This document shows positions 49,360 to 57,419 of a DNA stretch of 64,000 nt, piece after piece (position 1 is the first letter of the stretch; every line of letters starts with the position of its first letter). The translations under genes and the position numbers were made by a program. Origin of the DNA: Streptomyces sp. NBC_01288 (lineage in GTDB: Bacteria > Actinomycetota > Actinomycetes > Streptomycetales > Streptomycetaceae); NCBI RefSeq assembly GCF_035982055.1, contig NZ_CP108427.1, forward strand, positions 9,795,001-9,859,000. Reading direction: 5' to 3'. The notes below the pieces were generated by a model, which ran no database searches, was not told the DNA's origin, and saw nothing but the letters and a program-made list of their open reading frames with translations.

Positions 49360-51362
49360 AGTACCGCGAACAGTTCGAGCGCCAGGTCGTCCGTGAGGAC
49401 GTCTGGATCCCCACCCGGGACGGAAGGACCCGGCTGCACGCCCGCATCTGGCGGCCCGATGACGCCGAGTCGGACCCCGTACCCGCGCTGCTCGAATACC
49501 TCCCGTACCGCAAGAGCGACTGGACGGCACCGCGCGACGCCCAGCGCCACCCCTGGTACGCAGGACACGGTTACGCCTCCGTCCGTGTCGACATCCGGGG
49601 CCACGGCGACAGCGAGGGCCTGCCCGGCGACGAGTACGACGCGCAGGAACTCGCGGACGGCGTCGACGTCGTCAACTGGCTTGCCGCACAGCCCTGGTGC
49701 ACCGGCAAGGTCGGCATGTTCGGCATCTCCTGGGGCGGCTTCAACGCCCTCCAGATCGCCGCCCTCGCGCCCGAACCGCTCAAGGCGATCGTCACCGTCT
49801 GCTCGACCGACGACCGGTACGACAACGACGTCCACTACACGGGCGGCGCCGTCCTCGGCATCGACATGCTCGCCTGGGCGGGCACCATGCTGGCCTTCGC
49901 GTCCCGGCCGCCGGACCCGGTGAGCGTCGGTGCGGACCGCTGGGTGCCGATGTGGCGCGAGCGCCTCGACGCCCTCGAACCCTTCCTGCACACCTGGCTC
50001 GACCACCAACAGCGCGACGACTACTGGAAGCACGGCAGCGTCTGCGAGGACTACACCGCCATCGACGCGGCCGTCCTCGCGGTCGGCGGCTGGAACGACC
50101 CGTACCGCGACGCCGTGTTGCGGCTCGTCGAGCACCTGCCAGAGGACCGCGTCCGGGGCATCGTCGGCCCGTGGTCGCACCAGTACCCCGACCGCGGCCT
50201 GCCGCCCGGCCCCGCCATCGGCTTCCTCCAGGAGACCCTGCGCTGGTGGGACCAGCACCTCAAGGGCATCGACACGGGAGCCATGGCGGAGCCCCTGCTG
50301 CGGGCCTGGATCACCGACCCGGTCCCGCCTGCGACGTCGTACGACGTGCTGCCCGGCCGTTGGGTGGGTGACGCCAAGTGGCCGAGCCAGCAGGTCAGTT
50401 GGGACTCACGTCCCCTCGGTGCGAGCGCGGACCCCGTGGTCGTACGCTCCCCGCAGCACACCGGCCTCGACGCCGGGCGCTTCTTCCCCTTCGGCAACGC
50501 GAGCGACCTGCCGCCGGACCAGCGCGAGGAGGACGGCCGTTCGGTCTGCTTCGACTCCGAACCGCTCACCGAACGCGTCGAGATCCTCGGCCGCCCGCGC
50601 GTCCGGCTCCGCCTCGACAGCAGCACCCCGCGCGCCCACGTCATCGCCCGGCTGTGCGACGTGGCCCCGGACGGCTCGTCCACGCTCGTCACCCGGGGCG
50701 TGCTCAACCTGCTGAGCAGGCACGGCCGTGACCAGGCCGTCGAGTGGACACCGGGGACGTACGAGGACATCGAGTTCGAGCTGACCGGCATCGGCTACGC
50801 CCTCCCGCCCGGCCACCGCATTCGGCTCGCCGTCTCCGACACGTACTGGCCGTGGGTCTGGCCGCACGGCGAGCGCGGCGAGTTGCGGATCGTCCCGGCC
50901 GAGAGCGCCGTACAACTGCCCCTGCGCGAAGCCGGATACGAGCCGCTGATCCGTTTCGAGGAGCCCGAACAGGCGACACCGCTCGACGTGACCTACGACC
51001 GGCCCGCCGAGCCGACCCCCGAGCGACTCGTCACGCACGATGTCGCCAAGGGGGAGTGGACGCTGGAGGTGGACCCCAACTACGGGGGATCGCGGACGTA
51101 TCCGGACGGGCTGCGCTACGAGGAGAGCGCGCGGGAGACATACCGCATCCACGGCGACGACCCGCTGTCCGCGCACGCCGTCTCGGAGTGGCGGATCCGG
51201 TTGCGCCGCGGTGACGACTACGACGCTGAGATCATGGCGCGGACGGAGCTGCGCGCCACGGCCGCGGACTTCGTCATGGACAGTCGCGTCGAAGCACGGG
51301 CGAACGGAGAGACAGTGGCCGAGCGAGCATGGCACCGCACCACCCCGAGGACGTCGGGATGA
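49356..51362 (+). CDS. CocE/NonD-family hydrolase (X-Pro dipeptidyl-peptidase-like)
   Basis: 668 residues: an alpha/beta-hydrolase domain with RVDIRGHGDSEG and nucleophile Ser125 in GISWGGF, an Asp in VGGWNDPYRDA, a His in GPWSHQYPDRG, and the C-terminal jelly-roll domain (about 370-640). There is no signal peptide, so it acts in the cytosol. Family members hydrolyse cocaine, beta-lactam acyl groups, nonactin-type macrolide esters or Xaa-Pro peptides. The start GTG overlaps the ATPase stop by 4 bases, so it probably processes the imported compound. It overlaps the TetR gene by 4 bases. Confidence 0.92.
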   Translation: MKYREQFERQVVREDVWIPTRDGRTRLHARIWRPDDAESDPVPALLEYLPYRKSDWTAPRDAQRHPWYAGHGYASVRVDIRGHGDSEGLPGDEYDAQELADGVDVVNWLAAQPWCTGKVGMFGISWGGFNALQIAALAPEPLKAIVTVCSTDDRYDNDVHYTGGAVLGIDMLAWAGTMLAFASRPPDPVSVGADRWVPMWRERLDALEPFLHTWLDHQQRDDYWKHGSVCEDYTAIDAAVLAVGGWNDPYRDAVLRLVEHLPEDRVRGIVGPWSHQYPDRGLPPGPAIGFLQETLRWWDQHLKGIDTGAMAEPLLRAWITDPVPPATSYDVLPGRWVGDAKWPSQQVSWDSRPLGASADPVVVRSPQHTGLDAGRFFPFGNASDLPPDQREEDGRSVCFDSEPLTERVEILGRPRVRLRLDSSTPRAHVIARLCDVAPDGSSTLVTRGVLNLLSRHGRDQAVEWTPGTYEDIEFELTGIGYALPPGHRIRLAVSDTYWPWVWPHGERGELRIVPAESAVQLPLREAGYEPLIRFEEPEQATPLDVTYDRPAEPTPERLVTHDVAKGEWTLEVDPNYGGSRTYPDGLRYEESARETYRIHGDDPLSAHAVSEWRIRLRRGDDYDAEIMARTELRATAADFVMDSRVEARANGETVAERAWHRTTPRTSG

Positions 51363-52027
51363 CGGCCGCCAAGCAGCCCCAGCCGGCCACCAAGTCCCCG
51401 CGCCGAGCCGTCGCCGCCGCCGACCGCACCCGGCAGCCCACCGAGGTGCGCCGCCGGCTCATCGTCGAGGCGGCCGTCCCGTTGATAGCGGAACGCGGTT
51501 ACGCCGCCGTCGGCGTGCGGGACGTGGCGGCGGCGGCCGGCGTCTCCGTCGGCACCGTCACCTACCACTTCGGCAGTGTGCAGGAGATCCTCTCCGAGGC
51601 GATGGTCCTCCATATCGAGCGCTACTACGCCGAGTTGAGCGAGGCGGCCGAGCAGGCGACGAGCGGTGCCGAGGCGCTGCGGCTGCTCGTCGACGCGCTG
51701 TTCACCGAGGACACCGACCGGCACTGGCGCATGTGGTTCGACTACTGGAACGCGGGCGAACAGGGCACGGACGCGGCCTTCAGCGGCGGCCAGGCGCATC
51801 GCTACGAGACCTGGCACCAGCAGATCCGCGCACTGGCCCAACGGGGCGTCACAGACGGCGAGTTCGACGCCGAGGACCTCGACGGCTTCACGGTCCGTTT
51901 CGCCGCCCTCGCCGACGGCCTCGCCCTGCAACGGCTGCGCCAGGTACCCCCGTTGAGCACTCAGGACGCCCGCCGGCACCTCAACCGCCTCATCGAGACG
52001 GAGCTCGGTCGCCGATCACCCGAGTGA
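51359..52027 (+). CDS. TetR-family regulator of the peptide-import/hydrolase operon
   Basis: 222 residues. The helix-turn-helix is at about 35-80 (AAAAGVSVGTVTYHFGSVQE, the TetR recognition helix), with a C-terminal TetR_C ligand domain. I chose the ATG at 51359, which overlaps the hydrolase stop (ATGA); an ATG at 51329 would add ten residues inside the hydrolase gene. As the last gene of the operon it probably regulates it, the ligand being an imported or hydrolysed product; the site at 44164-44179 is the candidate operator. Its 3' end overlaps the convergent SGNH gene by 38 bp. Confidence 0.9.
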   Translation: MTAAKQPQPATKSPRRAVAAADRTRQPTEVRRRLIVEAAVPLIAERGYAAVGVRDVAAAAGVSVGTVTYHFGSVQEILSEAMVLHIERYYAELSEAAEQATSGAEALRLLVDALFTEDTDRHWRMWFDYWNAGEQGTDAAFSGGQAHRYETWHQQIRALAQRGVTDGEFDAEDLDGFTVRFAALADGLALQRLRQVPPLSTQDARRHLNRLIETELGRRSPE

Positions 52028-52898
52028 TCTCCCGGGCGATCCGCAGGATGCCGGGGGAGGGGACCGGGCACGGCCTGGGCGTCGAGGTCGTCGGCGCCAG
52101 GCAGAAGTGCAGATAGTCCGAGTCGAGGTGCAGGGCCGTGCGGCCGTTGCCCGGCTGGGTGCAGTAGTCGGGGTGGGCGCGTTCGTAGGCGGTGCAGGGG
52201 AGGTACTGGGTCCAGGTGTAGCGGGCTCCGGCGCGGCTCACGGTGCTGCCGGCGTCGGCGACGAGGTCGCCCGCCGACCTGGCCTGGGACTCGTAGAGCG
52301 CGTTCACCGCCTGGACGCGCTCGGGCGTGATCGGGTCGGGGCCCTGCAACACCCAGACGAGCGTGGGCCGTTGAGCGCCACCGGCGGTCGCGATCTGCGC
52401 GGTGAGCTTCTTGACGTCGGCCTTGTACCGCGTGAAGTACGCCTCCCGGTCGGCGTCGTAGGTGATCCCGTCCATGCAGGGCGTGTAGCCCCACGCGTTG
52501 CCCCAGAACTGGAGCACCACGAAGTCCGGGTGCAGCGCACGCACCAGCGCGGGTGCCTTGTCCCCGGCCGGGACCAGCGAACCCTCCTTGGAGCCCTCCA
52601 GGTAGTCGCACGGAGTGGTCCCCGAGTACGGGGCACTCGTGTACGTCGCGTCCAACTGGCCGCGCAACTCCCGCCCGAGGACATTCTGGCTCTCCATCGC
52701 GAGGGAGTCCCCGACATACAGCACCCGGGGCGCCGACTTCACCACCGGGGCACTGCTCGGCGAGGCCGGCGCCTGCCGTTGTGTGGTGGTCGGCACGGAC
52801 GGGGTGGGCGGCGCGACCTCGGGTCCGGACGCCGGGTCCGTGCACGCGCCGAGCAGCATCGCGGCCAGCACCACACCTACGATCCACGGCTTCCGCAT
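51990..52898 (-). CDS. SGNH-hydrolase-like lipoprotein
   Basis: 302 residues. A lipoprotein signal peptide ends LLGAC (Cys19), then a Pro/Thr/Ser-rich linker, then VLYVGDSLAMES with the GDS serine (Ser65) of SGNH hydrolases; the later conserved Gly, Asn and Asp/His blocks are not all clear to me, although DYLHFC near the C-terminus fits the catalytic His region. It probably deacetylates or deacylates a surface glycan or lipid. GGGAG precedes the ATG at 52898. Confidence 0.85.
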   Translation of the reverse strand: MRKPWIVGVVLAAMLLGACTDPASGPEVAPPTPSVPTTTQRQAPASPSSAPVVKSAPRVLYVGDSLAMESQNVLGRELRGQLDATYTSAPYSGTTPCDYLEGSKEGSLVPAGDKAPALVRALHPDFVVLQFWGNAWGYTPCMDGITYDADREAYFTRYKADVKKLTAQIATAGGAQRPTLVWVLQGPDPITPERVQAVNALYESQARSAGDLVADAGSTVSRAGARYTWTQYLPCTAYERAHPDYCTQPGNGRTALHLDSDYLHFCLAPTTSTPRPCPVPSPGILRIAREITRVIGDRAPSR

Positions 52899-52975
52899 AC
52901 GCCAACTCCCGCCCCGGGCACCGGAAAACGGCCCCTCAGGCAAGCACAGCCGGGCGGTTGGAGGAAGACACCTGA

Positions 52976-53465
52976 CTACTCGGGACTCTCCAGGAACTCC
53001 AGCAGGTCGGTCAGCGGGAGCGGCTTGGCGAGATGGGCGTCGAAGCCGGCCGCCCGGGACAGCGAGCGGTCGGTGCCCTGACTGAAACCGGAGACCGCGA
53101 TCAGTCGCGGCCGGGCGCCGTGCGGGCTGGCGCGTACCGTACGGGCCACCGTGTAGCCGTCGGTGTCGGGCAGGCCCAGGTCGCACAGGACCACGTCGAA
53201 GACGTCGGACTCGGTCGCGGTGAGCGCGTCCGGGGCGGTGTGGACGGCGGTGACGTGGTGGCGCTGCCGCTCCAGCAACTTGCGGTAGGTCGCCGCCAGG
53301 TCCGCGTTGTCCTCGACCGTGAGCCCCACCTCCGTAAGCCCGCCGGCGGGGTGTACTTGAGCGCGTTGGACAGCAGGTTCGTCAGCACCCGGGCCAGCCG
53401 CAGCCGGTCCCCGTCGACCACAACAGGTGTGTCGGGCAGGGCGAGTTGGAGTGTGCGCTCCTCGT
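52976..53465 (-). pseudogene. Remnant of a hybrid histidine kinase with receiver domain
   Basis: Reading down the minus strand, about 53465-53345 encodes the N-box of a histidine kinase (VVDGDRLRLARVLTNLLSNA then LKYTPPAG). Then the frame changes and a complete receiver domain follows to the stop at 52976: LTVEDNADLAATYRKLLERQ, phosphoacceptor Asp in VVLCDLGLPDTDG, Lys in HLAKPLPL. The kinase G1, F and G2 boxes, the dimerisation helix and all sensor domains are missing. An internal deletion of roughly 200 bp or more plus loss of the 5' part explains this. There is no start codon with a ribosome site. Confidence 0.8.
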
Positions 53466-53757
53466 GTCCTGGCCCGCACCCGGTCAACACGCCCTGCTGG
53501 GCGCGCGGGACGGCCTGCTGGTCGTCGATCTGCGCGCGCCTGCCTACGTCGTCGATCTGCGCCGCGCCACGTTCATCGACTCCACCGGGCTCAACCTGGT
53601 GCTGCGTTTCCGCCGTCGGGTGCTGGAGCGTGGGGCGGGGTTCGCCGTGGTGTGCGCCCCGCGTACCGTGCGCCTGTTGCGGGCGCACGGCACGCTGGAC
53701 CTGCTCGACCCGGTGCCCGGCCTCCCGGAGGCGGCCTCCAGGATCGCCGGGCGCTGA
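53446..53757 (+). CDS. STAS-domain (anti-sigma antagonist-like) protein, N-terminally truncated
   Basis: About 103 residues. The centre is a clear STAS domain: AYVVDLRRATFIDSTGLNLV, with the phosphorylatable Ser of the DST motif, then the conserved VLERGAGFAVVCAPRTVRLL. STAS proteins are the targets of RsbW-like kinases. The usual first strands (about 35 residues with a GELD-type motif) are absent; instead the frame opens with a TTG at 53446 with no ribosome site. The upstream end meets the kinase remnant on the other strand, so both have been cut at about the same point. Probably non-functional. Confidence 0.55.
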   Translation: MECALLVSWPAPGQHALLGARDGLLVVDLRAPAYVVDLRRATFIDSTGLNLVLRFRRRVLERGAGFAVVCAPRTVRLLRAHGTLDLLDPVPGLPEAASRIAGR

Positions 53758-53760
53758 GCC

Positions 53761-54636
53761 TCAGACCCGGTCGGCCGCGATCAGCAGATACTGGAAACTG
53801 CCGTTGCGGTAGGCGTCGAGGAAGGTGTCCTCGATCCCCGTCACCAGGTGGTCGGCCTGCTTGCGCAGTGCCCAGTAGGGGATCGTGTCCTCGGTGAGGT
53901 CCTGGACATGGACGGGCACCAGCCGGTTGCGGGCCATCGCCCGGAAGTACTCCGACCTGGGGTGGATGTCGCAGATGTAGTGGGCGTTGATGAGGGACAC
54001 CTCGCGCGAGGCCCGGCCGTACGTGTCGTTGTAGCAGCCGGTGATCACCACATAGCGTCCGCCGCGGCGCAGCAGCCGGGCGTGCTCGGCGAACAGCAGG
54101 TCCAACTCCACATACATCGTGGACTCGTTGTTCCACGACGCGGCGAACTCCCCTGTCGGGAAGCCGGTGTCGAGCATGTCGCGGTGGTGACAGCGCACCT
54201 TGCCGTCGATACCCCGCTTGCGTGCCTGCGCGTTGGCGAACTCGGCCTGTTTGGCGGAGATCGTCACCCCGTCGGCCCGGCAGCCGTACCGCAGATGCGC
54301 CACCACACTGCCCCCACCTCGACCGCAGCCCGCGTCGAACACCCGGTCGTCCGGGGTGAGTTGCCCGAGGTGGGAGGCGAGGAGTTCGGCCTGTGCGTGC
54401 TCCAGACGGTGTAGTTCGGCGGTGAGCCGCTCCCGGCGCCGGACGGGATCGGGTTCGTCGAGCACGGACTCGTCGGCCCCGCCTATTCCGTAGTGGTGGT
54501 GGTACAGGTCGTCGAGCTGCCCGAGGGCGAGGTTGACCGGGTTCTCTTCGGCGTTCCAGTAGTCCGCGACACGGTTCTGGTACGTGGACTGGGTCGGCAC
54601 CGGTGCTGCTGTGGTGCCGGCGTCGGCGGTGGTCAA
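53761..54636 (-). CDS. Geranyl diphosphate 2-C-methyltransferase
   Basis: 291 residues. SAM motif VFDAGCGRGGGSVVAHL (about 98-114); it lacks a signal sequence and resembles the sterol/Cfa-type C-methyltransferases. In the MIB pathway it methylates geranyl diphosphate to 2-methyl-GPP, the substrate of the neighbouring cyclase. The gene is third in the order encapsulin-like, synthase, methyltransferase, all minus strand, as in S. coelicolor (SCO7699-7701 from memory). 49 bp separate it from the synthase gene. Confidence 0.92.
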   Translation of the reverse strand: MTTADAGTTAAPVPTQSTYQNRVADYWNAEENPVNLALGQLDDLYHHHYGIGGADESVLDEPDPVRRRERLTAELHRLEHAQAELLASHLGQLTPDDRVFDAGCGRGGGSVVAHLRYGCRADGVTISAKQAEFANAQARKRGIDGKVRCHHRDMLDTGFPTGEFAASWNNESTMYVELDLLFAEHARLLRRGGRYVVITGCYNDTYGRASREVSLINAHYICDIHPRSEYFRAMARNRLVPVHVQDLTEDTIPYWALRKQADHLVTGIEDTFLDAYRNGSFQYLLIAADRV

Positions 54637-54685
54637 CGGTGACTCCTAGCGTCGTACGTCTGACAGGGCGTCAGGGGCCGGACGG

Positions 54686-55747
54686 TTACCAGTAGTTGGG
54701 CAGGTGGTAGCGGTGGCTGTTGGTCGCGTGCCACTCGTGGTTGCCGGCCACCCAGGCGGCGAGCCCCTGGGTGTAGCGCTCGACGAGGGGGGAGGCGGCG
54801 GACAGCACCGCGGACTCCTCCTCGAAGGCGTCCATGATCCGGTTGTGGATGTCGACCGACTTCAGATAGGCCGCCTTCAGCCCGCGCCGGTCGTTGGCGG
54901 CGACGACCTGCGGCAGGTTGAGGTGGCCGGGGTCGGAGAGTTCCTTGGTGAAGGAGTAGAGGTCGTTGACGATCGTGGTGGCGTTGCAGGCGAGGGCCGT
55001 GACCCGCTGGATCTCGGGCCGGGCGTAGACCTGTTCGGGCAGTTCGTAGCCGTCGATCGCGTCCACGATCGACAGACAGGGGCGGAAGTTGTTGAACTGC
55101 CGCATCACCAGGTACTCCCAGATGCGCGGCTTGTACCGGGTCTCCGCCCAGGCGGCCTCGGCGAGATACCCGAGGTGGAGCCGGGCGATGTCGTGCACGA
55201 ACCGGTCGGTCTGGCTGGGCGTGGCGAGGAGGGCGTAGTCCTTGAGCGCGAAGTGGTACGAGCGCAGCGGGCCGTCGGCCTGTATTCCGTGCCGCCACTC
55301 CTCCTCGTATTCGGGGGTGGAGTGGAAGGGGTCGAGCGCCGACTGCCCGAAGATCAGCCGTCCGCCCAGGCCGCGGTGCGCGCCGCCCTTGCCCTCGTCC
55401 TCCTCGCAGTAGCAGTCGTCGACGATGTTCTCGGCGAGCAGCAACTTGCCCGCGACGGTGAGCCGTTCGAGGTCGAGCGCGCCCGGGTGCTGGAGCACCA
55501 CGGCCCGGCCGAACTGGAACCCGGCGAAGTCCCCGTCCCACGCGGCCGGGAACAGATCGAGCTCGCGGGCCCAGGCCTCCAGCCTGCGGTCGATCTCCGC
55601 GGCCTTCTCGGGGTCGGCCGGCACCGCCGGTTGGTACTTGAGGCCGGGGATCGCCCCGGTGGGCCTGGCGCGTACGGCGGCGGCCAGGTTCGGTGGGCCG
55701 GGCAGCGAAAGGGACGTGGTCATGAGGTGCGAGAGGGAGGTGGTCAT
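54686..55747 (-). CDS. 2-Methylisoborneol synthase (class I terpene cyclase), short N-terminus
   Basis: 353 residues. Metal-binding motifs: DDCYCEED at 110-117 (the DDxxCD variant of MIB synthases) and NDLYSFTKE at 261-269 (NSE triad); the RY pair is in SHRYHLPNYW near the end. It cyclises 2-methyl-GPP to the earthy odorant 2-methylisoborneol. Known MIB synthases such as that of S. coelicolor carry a long disordered Pro-rich N-terminus (about 440 residues in total, from memory); here only about 40 residues precede the cyclase core. The first 48 bases repeat almost exactly (MTTSLSHL, MTTSLSLP), so the start could be 55747 or 55723. Confidence 0.93.
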   Translation of the reverse strand: MTTSLSHLMTTSLSLPGPPNLAAAVRARPTGAIPGLKYQPAVPADPEKAAEIDRRLEAWARELDLFPAAWDGDFAGFQFGRAVVLQHPGALDLERLTVAGKLLLAENIVDDCYCEEDEGKGGAHRGLGGRLIFGQSALDPFHSTPEYEEEWRHGIQADGPLRSYHFALKDYALLATPSQTDRFVHDIARLHLGYLAEAAWAETRYKPRIWEYLVMRQFNNFRPCLSIVDAIDGYELPEQVYARPEIQRVTALACNATTIVNDLYSFTKELSDPGHLNLPQVVAANDRRGLKAAYLKSVDIHNRIMDAFEEESAVLSAASPLVERYTQGLAAWVAGNHEWHATNSHRYHLPNYW

Positions 55748-55763
55748 GAGGTATTCCGCGCCG

Positions 55764-57209
55764 TCATTCGGCGGTCCGGCCGATCTGGACGTTCTCCAGG
55801 ATTCCCGCCGCGTCGGGGACCAGGATGGCCATCGAGTAGTACGCGGTGACGAGGTAGCGGATGATCGCGGCCGAGTCGATGCCCATGAAGCGCACGTTCA
55901 GACCGGGCTGGAACTCCTCGGGGATACCCGTCTGGAACAGCCCGACGACACCCTGGTCGGCCTCGCCGGTGCGCAGCGCGATGATGCTGCTGGTGTGCTG
56001 CGGAGTGATCGGAATCTTGCCGCACGGGAAGAACGGGACGCCGCGCCAGGCGGGGATCTCGTGCCCCTCGACGTTCACCGTGCCGGGCACCAGACCGCGC
56101 TTGTTGCACTGCCGGAAGAAGGCCGCGATCGCCTTCGGATGGGCGAGGAAGAGCCGTGTCTTGCGCCGCATGGCGAGCAGTTCGTCCAGGTCGTCCGGGG
56201 TCGGCGGGCCGGTGAAGGTGCTGATGCGCTGGGTGTAGTCGACGCTGTGCAGCAGCCCGAACTCCCGGTTGTTGACCAGCTCCCACTCCTGCCGCTCACG
56301 GATCTCCTCGATGGTGAGCCGCAGTTGCTGCTGGGTCTGGTCCATCGGGTCGTTGTAGAGGTCGGCGACCCGGGTGTGCACCCGCAGCACGGTCTGCGTG
56401 AGCGACAACTCGTACTCACGCGGGGCGAGTTCGTAGTCCACGAAGCCACCGGGGAGCGTCGGCTCGCCCACGTGGCCGGCCTGCACCGGGACGTCGGCCT
56501 CGCCCTTGCGGTTCATCGGCAGCCGCTGCCGCTCGGCGTACGCCTCCAGATGCGCGGCCAACGACGGTACGCGGTCGGTGAGTTCGGCCACGACGTCCCA
56601 GGGCAGCACGAGCAGGACGCCCGCGGTCTCGGCCCGTACGGAACTCAGCCACAGGGGATCGGACTGCCCTATCGCCTCGTCGCCCATCTGGTCGCCGTCG
56701 GTGACGACGCCGAGGATCTCCTCCTCGTCGTACTTGCCGGCGGTGTAGCGGGTGAAGCGCCCGTGCGCGACCAAGTAGGCCTCGGTGACAGGCTGTCCGG
56801 CCTCGAAGAGGATCTGCCCGGCCCGCACCTCCCGGACCCGGAACCGGCCCGCGACCTCCTTCAGGACCTCCGTGTCGGAGTACCCGCGTAGCACGGGCAG
56901 TTCGGTGAGTGTCTCGGGAATGACCTTGATGTCGTCGGCGCCGTTCTGCTCGAACCGCACCCGGCCGCGGCCGACACTGAGCTGGAGCCGCCGGTTGACC
57001 CGGTAGGCACCGCCCCGCACGTCCACCCAGGGCAGCATCTTCAGCAGCCATCGCGAGGTGATGGCCTGCATCTGCGGTTCGGACTTGGTGGTCGTGGCGA
57101 GCTGACGTGCCGCCAGGGTGCCGAGACTGGTGGGTGGTTGAGCGTTGCCGGGGGTCGCGGGGCCGGGTTCGTCGGTGGCGGGTCCGTGGGCGCTTTCCGG
57201 AGTGGACAC
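55764..57209 (-). CDS. Family 2B encapsulin shell protein with inserted cyclic-nucleotide-binding domain
   Basis: 481 residues. After a disordered N-terminus (about 1-30) comes an N-arm (LGTLAARQLATTTKSEPQMQ), then a cyclic-nucleotide-binding-like domain (about 105-220: VAGRFRVREVRAGQILFEAG and YLVAHGRFTRYTAGKYDEEE) inserted in an HK97-type capsid fold that resumes at about 225 (VNNREFGLLHSVDYTQRI, RRKTRLFLAHPKAIAAF). This is the arrangement of Family 2B encapsulins, previously annotated as Crp-like proteins, which package MIB synthase. GGGAGGGAAT precedes the GTG at 57209. The synthase gene starts 16 bp after its stop. Confidence 0.9.
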   Translation of the reverse strand: MSTPESAHGPATDEPGPATPGNAQPPTSLGTLAARQLATTTKSEPQMQAITSRWLLKMLPWVDVRGGAYRVNRRLQLSVGRGRVRFEQNGADDIKVIPETLTELPVLRGYSDTEVLKEVAGRFRVREVRAGQILFEAGQPVTEAYLVAHGRFTRYTAGKYDEEEILGVVTDGDQMGDEAIGQSDPLWLSSVRAETAGVLLVLPWDVVAELTDRVPSLAAHLEAYAERQRLPMNRKGEADVPVQAGHVGEPTLPGGFVDYELAPREYELSLTQTVLRVHTRVADLYNDPMDQTQQQLRLTIEEIRERQEWELVNNREFGLLHSVDYTQRISTFTGPPTPDDLDELLAMRRKTRLFLAHPKAIAAFFRQCNKRGLVPGTVNVEGHEIPAWRGVPFFPCGKIPITPQHTSSIIALRTGEADQGVVGLFQTGIPEEFQPGLNVRFMGIDSAAIIRYLVTAYYSMAILVPDAAGILENVQIGRTAE

Positions 57210-57419
57210 ATTCCCTCCCGGGAGGTGAACAGGGGTGAGCGCGTCGTCGGTGTACAAGCCAAACAGCCCTGCCCAGGACCGATAACCGCGCGCGGGGGGC
57301 GGCTTCACGCCCTGCGGGGTGTAAACCGTCGATCGAGGCGGGGAGGGGAAGAGATCCTTCCCGTGCCCCGGCGCGCGGGGCGCTGGCACGCCTCAGCCGC
57401 GCGAACCCCCTTGCGCCGC

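Noticed and set aside
53761..57209. Treating the MIB cluster as a previously undescribed system
   Set aside because: Cyclase, methyltransferase and shell gene match the known 2-methylisoborneol locus; only the short synthase N-terminus is unusual.
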